DNA of 64,000 nt from Hymenoscyphus infarciens (GCA_001414345.1 LLCB01000270.1:1-64000), one strand, 5' to 3'; positions 46,139-60,172 are shown, counted from the first letter of the stretch. Numbers and translations: made by a program. The notes: generated by a model from the sequence alone, not told the origin.

Positions 46139-48837
46139 ATGGCCTCCCCACTTGAGGATCTACTTGACGACGTTCTTAATAACGTTGCCACTTTTATCGG
46201 TTCAAATATTGAGCCATCACTATACGTGAGTAGTGACAACCTTTTCGCGAATACCTCTGGCAGATTTACTACCAGACCGAAGACAATTGTAGTGGTATAT
46301 CTGTGCTTACCACCCCACGCTCGCTAACAACGACTTTGCCAGTTCGTCTACTACCGGAAGACTTTGAAAAGCATCAACTCTCACCCGCAAGTAAATTTTC
46401 AAAGCAAACTTTGTTTTCCACAGAGCCCACAGACCCTTCAGATGAACCGACCAAACTGTCTACTGCAAATCCATCCCGAATATCTGATCCACAGAATTGG
46501 AACATGTCTGAAAGTTTCTATGCAGCGTATTCATCAGGATAAAAGAGCCTCAAGTTTTGCCAGGGGGTTCTCTTGTGCAGAGCCTTGAAATTGATCTCGA
46601 AACAGATGAGCGTGTGCCTGGAGATGCATATAATAACCAAAAGTACCCATTCGTTCTACTTCTGCAGAACGGAAAGGGCCACAATCTTTGTTTCATAGCG
46701 AAAGACATCAAAGGCAGACTGTGTCACACCTGTTGTCGATCATAAGTACTGATTGGTGTAGAAATTATCTATTTTATGGAGTGGTTTATCGAAGAAAAGC
46801 TCGAGGGGTATTAGGAGTGAGGTGATTCAGTCGCACAGTTCTGGAAAGAGTTATCGACTGTACCCCGATTAATTTCATAGAGATTACATAGCGTCCATTG
46901 AGATTCAAAGTCGGAATGGTTCTGGTTCTGGCGCTTTTCTTCGTCGTATAGCTCAAATATGGTCGGAAACCAGCGACGAGCAGTGTTGGGAATACGTATA
47001 GTTTTTAACTATACTAACTAGCTATATAGTTAGTTAGTTTTTAGGAAATTTTACTTGTTTTTGAATTACTTATCTAAAACGGCTGTTAGTACAGCTTATA
47101 TAGCAAAACTACGTAGTTTTATAAACTAAGTAGCTTTCAAATATTATATAATAATATATAATAATATATAATAATATATTAAAATTTTATAGTTTTAGGA
47201 AGACTTTGAGCCTAGAAAATAGGTAGACTAAGCTCTTCTAGATAAGATTATTTTTTCTAGCCTTTCTATTAGAGCTTATTTAGCTTATATAAATCTAAAA
47301 TATATACTACTAAAAATTAGGAGGTAATATATATATATATTATTCTATATATATACTAGTGTTTAGTATATATATTTAAAAGTAATATAAAGCTCTTATT
47401 TAATCTTATATATCTTAGTATATATATAAAGAGGATATATTACTAAAAAAAGATTTAGATCTCTAGAGATATAAATCTTTAAAACTTTATATATATTTAT
47501 TTTCTTACTACTAAGACATCTATCTATATTACTTACTAAGAATATATATAAGAATATATATTATAAGCTAAATAATCACTTAATATATTAAGAAATAATT
47601 AAGAATATATACTAACTTATATAAGATTATTATTTAAGATATCTCGTTAAATATCTATATATATTTAAATCTTTTATATAAGCTAAAAAGGCTCTTAGCT
47701 AGGCACTTACTACTTATATTATAATAAACTTTAGATTTATTAATAGTACTATTATTCTAATAATAATATTAATATACTACTAAAAGAAGCCTAGATACTT
47801 TCTAAGAGGCTAGTAAGAGTTTCTTAACCTATACTAAAGATATACTAACCTCTTATAGCTTTTACTTCTACCTAAGCTAAGGTCTAGGCCGCTACTAGTA
47901 CTAAAAAGCTACTTTTATAGTACTTTTTACCTATAGTTTTTAAAACTACGATTACTTAGTTCTACTAATAGTACTAAAACCGCAGTACAGCTTAGTATAT
48001 TCAAAACTGGACGAAAACTACGAAAACTGTACTATTCCCTACACTGGCAACGAGCCAACCAAAGATTGTGGCCACAGCCTGCAGTCTATAAGAACCGGAT
48101 CTTCGATGCCGTCTTCATTTCGTCGGAACTCGATTAAACCCACTGGAGAGCAAATTCGAGATTCCAAAATACTCTTCTTCTGTAATAATTCGCTTTTCAC
48201 TTTGTTCGGTAAGTATAGACAGCACCAAGCACAATTTTTGGAACCGAGTTCTGATCAACACAGTCACGTACCGACAAAAATCCTAAACAACTGAGAAAAG
48301 GGGTTCAAAAATTCCTGCAAAACGGTCGAATTTCGCCACGGTTCCTCGGAACAACTCGCAGGAAGACCTATGCGTCGAAATTCGGCTATGCACACGATTG
48401 ACTACTCATCGATTAATTTGACATTCGAGCGCCGAAAGTAAGACACATGCCTAATTTTTTTCTTTGGCTTGATGTTCAACCACAATTTACCAGGGAAAAC
48501 AGATTTCCATGATAATTTCTTAGAAGCCCCCCATGGATGGTCGGATAAAGTAGAAAAGTCGAAAAAGAAAGGGAAATCTACAGCGATATCCAATTATCGA
48601 GTCCAGGTCATATCTTCGCCGAATACCCAAATCGCCTTTGGTTTAAAAATCCGTGACAACAAGTCACTCATTCTATATCAGTCCCCACAGGACAAGGATT
48701 TACCAATCTCCGCCACCATCGAGAGTGATAAACCAGAGTACTCCCACCGACGAGTAATACGATGATAACAGATTGAAACACATGAGCGAGCACTTCGAAC
48801 TACTATCAGTCCGGCAACGAAAGAAGATCTCGAGTAA
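46139..48837 (+). pseudogene. decayed gene of unknown function, split by a hAT element
   Basis: Start ATG at 46,139 (MASPLEDLLDDVLNN). An intron (GTGAGT..ACCAG, about 46,226-46,272) joins SLY to TEDNCSG and the frame runs to AAYSSG at 46,539. A one-base shift then leads to IKEPQVLPGG..LEIDLETDERVPGD..FVLLLQNGKGHN. That frame contains TAA (46,743), TAG and TGA stops before KELSTVPRLIS. A third frame, EIQSRNGSG..WSETSDE, is cut by the hAT at 46,981 and continues after it as PTKDCGHSLQS..NNSLFTLFG, fully open when the element is removed. Further open pieces at 48,469-48,765 end in VIR-stop-stop-QIETHERALR, ending at 48,837. I do not recognise a domain. Multiple stops, shifts and an insertion make it non-functional; the exact exon chain is inferred. 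Confidence 0.6.
46981..48046. mobile_element. non-autonomous hAT element, RIP-saturated
   Basis: Ends CAGTGTTGGGAATACGTA and, inverted, CAGTGTAGGGAATAGTAC are typical hAT termini. The flanking octamers GCGACGAG (left) and GCAACGAG (right) are an 8-bp target duplication with one transition. The 1,066-bp interior is nearly free of CpA/TpG and has no transposase frame. It disrupts the surrounding decayed gene. Such strong RIP implies repeated copies elsewhere in the genome. Confidence 0.9.
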
Positions 48838-49304
48838 AATTGGCTTCGGTGCTCTAATCGCCGTTAGTAGTATAAGGTAACTTTGAAACTGTCGCGAGGT
48901 ATATAGAAGGGCTTTATAGTAAATTAAGGAGTTAGCTTAATAAGCAGAGAGAGAGCATATATATGCCTCCTCTTATACTAAGTTACCTCTATTCTATTAA
49001 AACTACTTTCTAACGCTTTTAATATTATATTAAGCTCTTTTTTTAATAATACTCTTAAGTTATTTATCTATCGACGTACTCTACTATAAAGATACCTCTA
49101 AAGCGTAGTAAATAAGTTATATATAAGAGCGTTATTACTAAAGCTAGTAATAGAGTTACTAAAGTATTATAAATCTAAATAGAGAAGAATAATAATATTA
49201 ATAATAACGAGCGCGATAGATAGACTAATAAAGCACGCTATAATATCTAAGTAGCTATATAAGTATAATATATCGTCTAAGATACTACTATTATCAAAGG
49301 TAAT

Positions 49305-49474
49305 TATTAGTATATTTAAAAGTAAGTAACTACTTAGGTTAGCACACGTGGGAACACGTGACCTTCTCGCTTATAGAAAATTTAGATAGGCATCGTAGCT
49401 AGCTTTACTCGGTATATATAAACGAATATATAACTCTTTTTATATCGCTTTTATAACTATAAGTTATATTAATA
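49305..49474 (+). repeat. 5' LTR-like direct repeat
   Basis: About 170 bp, matching 50,287-50,456. Shared landmarks are AGTAAGTAACTA, GGAACACGTGACCTTCTCGC, CTCGGTATATA and CGCTTTTATAACTATAAGTT. Differences are mostly CA/TA or TG/TA, as expected from independent RIP. It contains a CACGTG box. Confidence 0.8.
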
Positions 49475-50286
49475 GTAATACTATAAATAATAGCGTTACT
49501 TACTATCTACTTTATTAAAGAAAATAGCTATAGTTCTAGTAGAACTAAGATTAAGCTCTAGATAATAAGAGAATAGACTTCTACTTATAAGATAAAGATA
49601 ATAATAATACTTTAAATAATATTTTAATAGTAAATCAATAATCTCTTAAGAGAACTTAAATTTATTAAATTAAATAAGTCTTCTCTAAAATTATATATCT
49701 TTATTAATAGATTATTTACTAATAATAAGAACTTATTATTATAAATCAGATATGTTATTATACTTATAAATAAGAGTAATAATACTAATATTTTATATTA
49801 GTCTTCTACTAAGTATAAAAGAGTTATCTATAACGTTTTAGTATTAGAATTATATATAATAAGCTCTAGATTTAATACCGCGGCTTTATTTAAATTAACT
49901 TTTAAAAGTATCTTAGGATTTAAGATTCTACTTATAGTATATACTAATTTAAAGTCTATTTACGAATATTTAACTAAATTAGATATAACTAAAGAAAAGT
50001 AACTAATAATTAATATTATATATTTATAAAAGATATATAAAGTAAAAGAAATTAATAAGATTAAATAGATTAATAGTAAGAGTAATTCTATAGATATTAT
50101 AACTAAAAAGAGTTATTATACCTTAGAAAAGTTGATTAATACTAATAAGCTAGATATTAAACTTATAGAGTAGATAGAATAAAATAAGAGATAATAGAGA
50201 ATTAAAATAGAGAGCTCTAATTAGTTAGATTAGATATAAGATTTTTAATAATTTAGAGTAACTTTAACCTTTTAAAGAGATACTAG
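49475..50286 (+). pseudogene. internally deleted Ty1/copia relic (RNase H tail)
   Basis: Between the two 170-bp repeats only the 3' part of pol is readable (about 49,800-50,180). It reads LIIVYTNLKSIYEYLTKLDIT, INKIK-stop-INSKSNSIDIITKK, then LEKLINTNKLDIKLIE. This is the C-terminal RNase H of a fungal copia lineage different from the element at 5,085. Gag, integrase and RT are absent, so most of the element was deleted, or it was a short derivative. Confidence 0.75.
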
Positions 50287-50456
50287 TATTAATATACTTA
50301 GAAGTAAGTAACTATTTAAGTTAGTATACGTAGGAACACGTGACCTTCTCGCTTAAGAACTATCTAGATAGATATCGTAGTTAGCTCTACTCGGTATATA
50401 CGAACGAATATATAACTCTTTTTATATCGCTTTTATAACTATAAGTTATACTAATA
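50287..50456 (+). repeat. 3' LTR-like direct repeat
   Basis: Partner of 49,305-49,474. It follows the RNase H tail in the expected order for a copia 3' LTR. Confidence 0.8.
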
Positions 50457-52119
50457 TAAGGCTTTTCTTAGAGTAACTTTTCTTAGAGTAACTTTAGTTA
50501 GAGTAATTTTAATATAAGATACTCTAACTTTTAGAGCTTTTAGAGCTATCTATAAGCTAATTTTAATATAGGTTACTTTTATAATTTTAGCGCTACTACT
50601 TAGAGTAACCTACTAAGAGTACTAGAGATTAGCTAAAGTAATTAAGATAATATTATAAGTATACTAGAGATTACTAATTTTAAAGTTAATAAGTAAAGTT
50701 AACGATTTAATATATTAGAAGAAGGAATAATATATACTAATAACGCTTAATATATTAATCTTCTCTCTTATTAGAAAGTAGAACTAATAGATAAAGAGAT
50801 TAATCTAGAAGTGAATCTATTAAAAGAATATTAGTAGTAAATAATAATAGTAAGAATATCCTCTCTTATATACTTAATATAATTAATAGCCTTCTCTTAA
50901 AGTATAAGAAGTACTTAATATAAGTTATATAAGACATTTATTTTATTTAAGCTAAGAGATCTCTACTACCTAGATAGTAATATCTCTTTAATTAATAATA
51001 ATAAAAGTACTATCTTTTTTAATAAAGAAGCTAATAAGTAAAGAAAATACTAAAGATCTTTAGATCTAATACTACTAAGTAGTTCTATTACTTTCTAATA
51101 TATACTCTATATATAATCTCTTTATTTAGTAGAAGTATCTATATTTAGCTTAATAGCTTTAACTATAGAATTATAAGCCTAGCTAAGGATTATAACTAAG
51201 TAGAGGTAATTTAATTAGTATTATTCTAGTAGAATAAGATTATTAGTAGAGATAGATTAAAAGAAGTAGAATTATAGAAGATATCTAAGCGTATAACTAT
51301 ATAATACTATTAGATAAGAAAATAAAGCTATAGTAGTAGTAGTAGAGAAGTAGAAAAAGAGAGATATTAGAGTTATACTTAAAAAAGTAACGTCTCTTTA
51401 TAACTATACTTTAAGATAAATAAACTAAGAGGTTATAAGAACTCTAATTATATATAAATCTAGCTATAAAAGAGAGATAATAAAAGTAATAAGAAAGAGA
51501 TAAGAAAAAGATAAGAAGTGAATATAGAAAGTATAACTAAGATAGACTATAATAGTACTAATAAAGATTTATTACTCTAATTTATATCTTCTTACTTATA
51601 CTCTTCTACGCTTATTTAATTAAATACTTTAGTACTTTTCCTATTATATAATATATTAAAGCCTTTATTAAGTATATTACTATCTCTACTATTCTTAGAA
51701 GCGTAGAAAGTACTATTACTCTAATATCTTAATTACTTACTTCTAAAAAATATTAATAATATACTTCGATTTAGAGTATTAATTAAGTTTAATAGCTTAG
51801 AAGTTTTATATATATTAAAGAACCTCTTATTAACTATTAAATTTAAAAATCTTTTAACTTTAAAAGTAAAGAACGATTTAAAAGCTAGCTTAATTAAGAA
51901 AGTTAACCTACGTTAGAGAGTATCTTTTGTTATCTTCTTTCTTAGATTTATATCTAAGCTAAAGCCTAATAGTAATCGATACTAAATATACTCTTTATTC
52001 TACTTTAAAAGTTACTTTATAAATTATTATATATTAGATAAATACGTATATTTAAAGTATATCTTCTTTTAAAAGATACTAGCTATAGTATAAGAAGCTA
52101 GCCGCGGTTATATAATACT

Positions 52120-52335
52120 TAAAATAGATATATCTAACGCTTTTTAAATAGTATCTATTATACTATAAATACGCTAGCTTTTAGACTTCTAATAGAAAAG
52201 AACTTATTATACTTAAATACTACTATTTATCTTTAATATCTTTAAAGAAGCTCTTAAATAGATAATATAGTTATACTTAGAATAGTATATTATAAGCTAC
52301 TATCTAGATAATAAGTTTACTATATTTAAAGCTAT
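52120..52335 (+). pseudogene. DIRS-like reverse transcriptase relic
   Basis: Readable motifs are KIDISNAF (from a DISNAFR block), LLFIFNIFKEALK (from the LPFGLRxxPxIFNxFAEAL block) and YYLDNKFTIF (from HYLDDFFT, one Asp now Asn). This motif set is that of DIRS1-type reverse transcriptases, not of copia or gypsy. Upstream sequence (51,540-52,080) is likely part of the same element but I could not name domains. No tyrosine recombinase was recognised. Confidence 0.5.
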
Positions 52336-52482
52336 TAAAGCTACGTCTTAATTTCTTAAGAAATAAGCTATAGAATATAATTTCTTATATAAATACTAGA
52401 TATACTAATTAATAATAAAAAGAGCGTCTAAAGTATACTCTTAAAAGTTATAAGATATCTAATAGCTACTATTACTTTTTAT

Positions 52483-52797
52483 AATAATATGAAATATATA
52501 CTACTAGCGAAGAGGTATATAAAAGTGTATTCGAGACAGGATAACGTATGTAAATACTAGGTACTAATATAGAAGAAAAGGCTAAACTAGTCTTTTCTAA
52601 CTCTAGAAGAGTAAGCTACTATATATAAGAGGTTTAGATAGTATAAAAGAGTCTAAAACCGACTAACGTTATACGTCGGCTAATATAAAAGCCTGAATCT
52701 ATATAACCTTTCTAAAATAGATAATATAAAGTAATAGTAGCTGAAACCTTATATATAGTAGGTACTTCTAGCTATTTAGAATAGTATACTATTATAT
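52483..52797 (-). repeat. LTR-like dispersed repeat, copy 1
   Basis: About 315 bp beginning near ATGAAATATATACTACTAGC and containing AATACTAGGTACTAATATAG and CTAAAACCGACTAACG. Copies at 54,608 and 60,405 are direct; the one at 62,205 is inverted. Confidence 0.75.
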
Positions 52798-54607
52798 CTC
52801 TCTCTTTTAAAAAAGACTTATTCTAAGTCTTTACTATATTATTAGAGTCGAATTAGAATAGTATAAGTGTTATAACATTTGTTATAGTTGTTAATTTTAT
52901 TATAAGCGAGAAGATTAGAGTCTGAATTATAGCTAATCTAATTCATAGATGCTTTGTTTATTGAAATTATTATAAGTAAGATATCGAGATATTAGTTCTA
53001 AATCGACTTTGTAGATACTTATAAAAGAGACTTCGTTTCTAATTCTTCTATATTAAAGTAAGTGTTTACTAAAAGAGTATAGTTCGATTCTATCTAGTAG
53101 ATTAGAAAAAGTTTAAAGTAGAGTTAGAGGCGAATATTAAGAGATAATATTATAGGTAATAGTAATAACTTAGTTAAAAGCTTACTTCGAGAGCGTACTA
53201 ATTCGTATCTAATTTAAAAAGTTTAAATAAAGAAAGAACTTCTAGCTTAGCTAGAAGTGAAAAGAAGTAAAGAATATAAAGACTATAAGACTTTATACTA
53301 GAGTTAGTAGAGTTTCAGCTAGTTAAAAGAGTTTATTACTGAATTTAAAAATACTATCTAGAGTTTAAAACATTAAAAGAGGTAGTTTCAGCTATTTAAA
53401 GGCGAAGTTATTACTGAAGTTATTAGAGTAATACTATCTAAAGTTTTAGAATAATAATTAAGAGTAGTTTCAGCTAGTTAAATAAACTTAATACCGAAGT
53501 TATTATATTACCTTATTCCTCTCTTTTGTAATTTAGGTCTAAATCGAGGTACTTAAGAACTTAATCGTTATCTTCTAATTCTAAAGAAGAGTTATTATCG
53601 GATCGTAGAGAGTTTAGACGAGCTAAGGTATATCTTATATATAAAAGAAGTATTCCGATTCTAGTATTTCTCCAAGTATAGCTATACTCGAAAAGCGACC
53701 TTTTAAAGTTAGTAAAAGTTTCTTTAGTATATTCTTCTCTTAATTCCACTTCTATCTCTTTTAGATAATATTTAGTTAAGATTAATAGCGATAACTTAGC
53801 TAAGAGCTCGCTTCTAAGTTTTGTCTTTATAGAAAGCGTATTTCAACTAATTCATATCTAATTCGAGAGTTAGGAAGTAGTAGGAAAGCATTAGAAGCAG
53901 CGGTGTCTTTTAAGCGAAAGAGATCTAAATTCAGGCTTTGAAAGTAAAGAAGAGTTCGAATAAGAGTCGGATTAGTAAGAGTTCAGAGATAGGATTTAGT
54001 TATTAACTTCGAAGTTCGCTTATAATTTTATTCTCTATCTCTTAGCTAACTGATTATTTATACTTTATCTTTTTATCTCTATCTTATCTAATTATCGTTC
54101 GTATTTAAGAAGTTCTACTAGTCTCTTTAACCTTTGTTATTTCATTAGAATCTTCTAGATCTTAGTATATAGGTTAGAGAGAGTTTAGAGAGTTGTCTTT
54201 TAAAAAGAGAGATAGCTTTAAAAAGTTATTTAACGCCTCGTAGTAGAACTAGTAGAGAGAGAGAGAATAAGATTAGATTTAGAAGCCTTCTAGATAACTA
54301 TTTTTTATTAATAGTCGACTTATTCACTAAATCTATATATAGTAGTTCTTATATAGAGAGGGTTATTAGGATCCTTCGGAACACTTAGTATATTCTAATC
54401 TCTCGACGTATAAAACACGATTTTTACTAGCTATTTAGATAGTTTTTAATTACCTAGCTATTTAAGAATAGCGTCGTAATAGTCCGATTCTAGGCTAAAT
54501 TGAAATAGATATATTATCGACTTCGAATTTAAAATAAAAAGCGATAATAAGCTTAAAAGAGATATTATAAATACTATTACTAGCGAAGAAGAGTTTTTTC
54601 TTTTTAT

Positions 54608-54925
54608 ATAATAATACGAAATATATACTACTAGCGAAGAGGTATATAAGAGTACGTTCGAGATAGAATAACATATATAAATACTAGATACTAATATAGA
54701 AGAAAAGGCTAAACTAGCCTTTTCTAACTCTAGAAGAGTAAGCTATTATATATAAGAGGTTCAGATAGTATAAAAGAGTCTAAAACCGACTAACGTTATA
54801 CGTTAGCTAATATAAAAGCCTAAACCTACGTAATCTTTCTAAAATAGATAATATAAAGTAATAGTAGCTAAAACCTTATATATAGTAGATACTTCTAGCT
54901 ATCTAGAATAGTATACTATTATACT
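54608..54925 (-). repeat. LTR-like dispersed repeat, copy 2
   Basis: Same repeat as 52,483-52,797. Its left flank (54,250-54,607) also matches, inverted, 62,371-62,700, so the full unit is about 0.7 kb. In the inverted copy this unit precedes a gypsy gag, which suggests a gypsy LTR; hence the minus-strand call. Confidence 0.65.
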
Positions 54926-54965
54926 TTTTAAGTCTCTATATTACTAGAAAAGCTAGCTAGAATAA

Positions 54966-57900
54966 TTATTATTATTATTATTCTTATTATTCTTACGCTA
55001 CGTAGGCTATAGGCCGAGCTCTAAGAGTAAGTAGTATATCTTCTATTCTAGTTTATATAGCCTTTTAGCTTATTCTTCTTTACTTTTTAAGCTTCCTTAT
55101 AAGTATAATTCTCCTTTTCTTTAGTTTCTACTACTATCTATTTAGAGCTTATCTCTCTAACTTAGTAATATAGTAGAAGAGTATAGTAGATTAGCGTATT
55201 TAACCTACTAAGGTATATATTAGTAGTATAGAAGATATATTTACTTCTAGAATTATTAGAGCTAAGGTCTTATCTTCTAGTATACTTTAGCTTTCTTCTC
55301 TTATTTCTTTCTTTCTTTTATCTCTTTTTTACTCTTCTCTCTCTTTTTAAGTAATTCTAGTACTAGCTTATACTCTTAGAGTCTCTCTAGTCTAAGTAGC
55401 TAAGTAGTTACTCTTAGTACTAGTTTCTTATCTACTAGTGTCTCTCTTAGCTCTTATAGATCCTTAATCCTCTTTTCTAGAGCTCTTATAAGTATATCTC
55501 TTTCTTATAGAATATTTTAGTAAAATAGAACTAAGTGTTTTACTATCTCTCTACTATTTATATAAATATACTATAGTATAACCTAGTTTAGTACTCTTCT
55601 TATAAAGAGGAAGGCGTTTAGTCTTATTACTTCTATTTATACTTAGATAAGTAGTAAGCTCTTTATCTTAGTAAGCCTTTTATAAACCTTTTATAGCTCC
55701 TACTTATCTAAGTCTACTTTATCTAACACTTTTATATATTATATTAGGTTCCTCTTTTAAGTCCTTCTTCTTTAAGTCTCTAGGTAGTTCTTCTATTCTA
55801 TAAGTATAACGTTATACTTAAATCTCGCTTCTTTTACTCTTTACTCCTCTTCCTACTTCTATCTTACTTTCTATAAGTATAATATTACCTTCTCTATTTT
55901 TATTAGTTTACCTCTTCTTCTTCTTTTTAGCTATATTATTATATATTTATAAATATTCTAGATTAGTTCTTCTAGCTTAGACTTTTAGAACTTTCTCTTA
56001 AAAGTAGCTATTTATAGATTAAGATATAAGTTAATTAGTATATAGTCTACTTTAACTTCTAGGTTTTAAACTAGAGTAGCTTTATATACCTTTATTACTA
56101 CTTATAAGTATTTTAATTATTATATAGAGAAGCTCTTTACTATTCTCTTTATATTCCCTCCTTTTAGTATAGTATAGTACTATACTAATACTTTATATAC
56201 TATTATACTTCTTATTACTACTATATATATCTATCTTACTTAGTAGTAGTTTACTTTCTATATTTTTCTAGTAAGCCTTATAAGTATAAAGGTCTATATT
56301 ATAAGCTTCTTTTACTCTTTTCTAGTATATCTTCTAGTTTAGTTTCTTATTAAGCTCTACTTCTAGAAACTTTACGTATTTAACTAGTATAAGCTTTATC
56401 TCTTTAAACTAGACTATCTCTCTCTATAATACTCTTATTCTTATAAAGTATATAAGCACTATCTTCTTTAAGCTAAAAGCTATCTCTTACTTATTTACTT
56501 ACTTATTATATACTCTTTAAGCTATTTTAAGTATTTTATAGTTTACTACTATACTTTTTAATATTATAAGTAGATTTATATTATCTATAAAGCTTATTAT
56601 AATAAGCTTATTAATTCTTATTAGATTCTTATATAGTATTAAGATAAAGAGAATAAATAGTATTAGTAATAGTATTAATTCTTATAAGATATCTTATTTA
56701 AGATCTCTTTTATTTATTAATTATCTATTAAAGAATAGTATAACTCTTTATCTAAAAAGGAAGCTCTCTATCTATATTACTATTTATTATAAAACCTTCT
56801 TCTCTCTTAATATATAAAGTAGCTATATATAGTCTACTTAGTTAAAAGCTCCTACTATATCTAGTTAGGCTAGGGACGCGTAGCTCTTATTTTCTTATAC
56901 TATATATATACTTTCTATTACTATTCTAATTACTAGCTCTATATTTTAGTACTTTTAGTTACTTATTTATAGCTCTAGTAGTATTACTATTTTCTCTATA
57001 AGCTATATAAGCTTTTATACTATTACTTTTTTAAGAATCTTATCTATAGTTAAGAGTAATACTATTAGCTAGTAGACCTCTACCTTACTCTACTCCTTAG
57101 TTATTTTACTTAGTTTTCTTAGTACTATTATCTTTATATAGTAGAAGTAGAATAGAAAGTACTATAAGTAAAAGCTTACTTCTACTATTATAGTAAGTAC
57201 TTTATAAAGTAGTTTATTATAAGCTTTTAAAAAGCTATTTACTAATATATTAAATCCTAGTACTTTTTATAATACTAATCTTATAACTATTTTAATATAC
57301 TTCTTAGTTATATATTAGCTTACTAAATACCTTTTAAAGAAGATCTTAGTATTCTAGTTTTTATTAGAAATACTTAAGTAGTTAGCTATTAACTTTAAAA
57401 AGAACTTTTCTATAAGAATATAAGCCTTCTTCTAATAAGTCTTACCTTTTATTCTATTAAGTAATATAAGTATTAATAGTACTAGTACTTCTAGTCTTAT
57501 ATATTTTTTAAAGTATATCTACTTTTTAAATATCTAGAGTTTTCTTTTATTCTTTATTACTTTTACTAGTATCTCTTTCTAGCTCTTTATCTTTACTTTT
57601 CTACTTACTATTTAGAGTTCTTAAAAAGTATTATTAAGCTACTATTTTAAGCTCTTTATTTAGTACTCCTTTTAAGTTCTTTTATATTTTCTTACTTTTT
57701 TTAACACTTCTTTAACCTTTATATTCTACTAAGGCTATACTCTCTCTCTATCTAGCTTCTAAAGTAGTATTAAAGCCTTTACTATCTTTTAAAGGTTCTT
57801 TATAAGTCTTTATACTACTCTCTTAAGTTCTTATATATTTTAAATTATAGATATTTCTAAGTAAGAGGCTTCTACTTTAACTAGAATCTTATCTATTAGT

Positions 57901-60172
57901 CTCTAGCTAGATCTAGGCGCTTATAGTACTTTTCCCTCTTCTCTTACTTTTATTATAAGAAGTTAAGCTATATAGTCTAATCCTAGTAGGTTTAGAGACC
58001 TTTACTAGGTTATTATATTCTTAGTAGAGAAGGTAAAGTTAATTATAAAGTTATAAAAGCTCTCTCTTCTTTATATAGCTTTACTATAAAGTATATCTCT
58101 CTCTAGTACTTATAATATAGCGAGTTTAAGAATAAGGTCTATATTTCTATTATATCTCTTATATATATTCTATAGAAGATAGTAAGTATTTAGGTTATTT
58201 ATTATAAGTACTCTTCTTAGTCTTACTTACTAGAATATATCTTTAATTAGTATCTACTCTATTTATAGATTATAGACTAAGTAGACTATTATCTTATCTA
58301 CTCTTTCCTCTATTATTATACTTACTTAGTTCTTACTTATAGTATATATCTAGCTTACTTTTAAGTATCTTTTATATATAAAGAGTACTATTACCTTATT
58401 TAACTAGATTATATTATATCTTAAGCTTAAGAAGTAGCTAAGAGAGTCTCTTATACTATTCTATACTAGTTCTTAGATTATTAATATATTATATTCCTTC
58501 TTATAATCTAAAGCTATATTAAGAGCTTCTAGTATCTTCCTTATATTCTAGTATAATACTATTATACTTATAGTAGTCTTATAGATAAGGTTTAGGTTAC
58601 TTCTATTTCTTCTTTATTTAGATCTTTTATTATACTAAGAGAGCTTCTTAGCCTTTTTAAGAACTAGGTTAGGTTACTACTATTTATATATTCTACTTTA
58701 TTTATATCTATTAGTCTTCTTAGTATAGATCTCTATCTTTACCTCTTCTTTAAGCTTTATAAGCTCTCTTTCTAGTTAAAGGTAAATAAGTAAAATATCT
58801 CTATCTTACTCTCTTTTAAGAGTTTTTATAAGCTTATAAACGTAGTTATCTTATTAAGATATTATTCTCTTACTTACTTATAGTATTACTTCTTTATATA
58901 GTACTTTTTTATAAATACTAGGTATTCTTCTTTATAATTCCTATACTTTACTAGGTATTCTTTTAAGTCCTTCTTACTAGAGTACTCTTCCTTACTCCCT
59001 TTATATCTCTTATATATATACTAGGTATATCTCTTATTTTATTTATAAAAGTATACTATATATCTCTACTTTTAGTACTTATAGTATCTCTATACTACTA
59101 CTTCTAAGGTATATCTTTTATATAAGAAGTATTATACCTTTTATAGTATTCCTCTTATATATAGCCTCTTTACTTCTTCTATTATTACTACTTTAAGAAT
59201 ATAGTTTCTTTAGACTAGTCTCTCTTATCTCTAATACTCTTTATATTTATTTCCTTATTATATAATCTTTAGTATCTTTATACTAGAGGCTTAAAAGATA
59301 CTTTATAATATACTCTCTATCTTATTCTTAAGTATATTTACTAGAGCTCTTTTTATAAGTACTACTAGCGTTCTTACTACTACTACTATTCCTTATTTAA
59401 ATACCTTCTTTATCTAGCTATTATCTTATATATATTCTACTTACTTCTCTTTCTTAAACCTTATTATAATATCCTTACTCTAAAGCTTTTAAGCTACTAT
59501 TACTCCTACTCTATATCTACTTATATTTATAGCTCTAATTACCTCCTTTAGTAATAGCTTATTCTTCTCTTTATCTATCTCTATTACTTAGACTATAATC
59601 TTCTTTATATATTTAGCTAGTATTATATATTCTTTTTATAGTATAGTTACTACCCTTCTCTATAGTCCTCTAGTTCTAGCTCTCTCTATCTATATTAGAC
59701 TATACTCTTTTATTCCTTCTATTCTCTTAACTATAATAGTAAGCTCCTCTTATAGAATTCTATATATAATTATATTATTCTCTCTCTTCCTAGTTCTCTT
59801 ATACTTAAGTACTTTTCCTACTATTTTAATAATTACTTTAATACCTCTCTCCTCTATTACTAAGTTAAGTATTATTTAAATTAAGCTCTTCTTTATTACG
59901 TCTACGTAGTCTAATACTCTCTTTTATCCCCTTATACTCTACTCTTCTTAGTTTATTATACTATCTTTGTTAGTTACTAGTACTTTAGAGGAAGAAATAG
60001 AGACTCTTTATAAGTCTCTCTTTTTTCTACTACTACTACTACTATAATTATTTAGTATAATTATAAAGTACTTTAGTCTCTTTCTAGACTGTCTAATAGT
60101 TGTCTAAACGTATTTTAAGGCTTTTAGAGTTACTTTGTTAATTCTAAAAAAGTTCGAATATTTAACTCTTTA
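54966..60172 (-). mobile_element. LINE relic, copy 2 (no E insertion)
   Basis: Collinear with copy 1, about 5.2 kb, flanked by a perfect 13-bp duplication CTAGCTAGAATAA (54,953-54,965 and 60,173-60,185). The 3' tail (TAA)n lies at 54,966-54,990 on the minus strand. The gag zinc-knuckle region corresponds to about 58,980-59,110. It preserves the uninterrupted sequence where copy 1 carries the E element. RIP is slightly heavier than in copy 1. It inserted about 25 bp beyond an LTR-like repeat. Confidence 0.88.
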
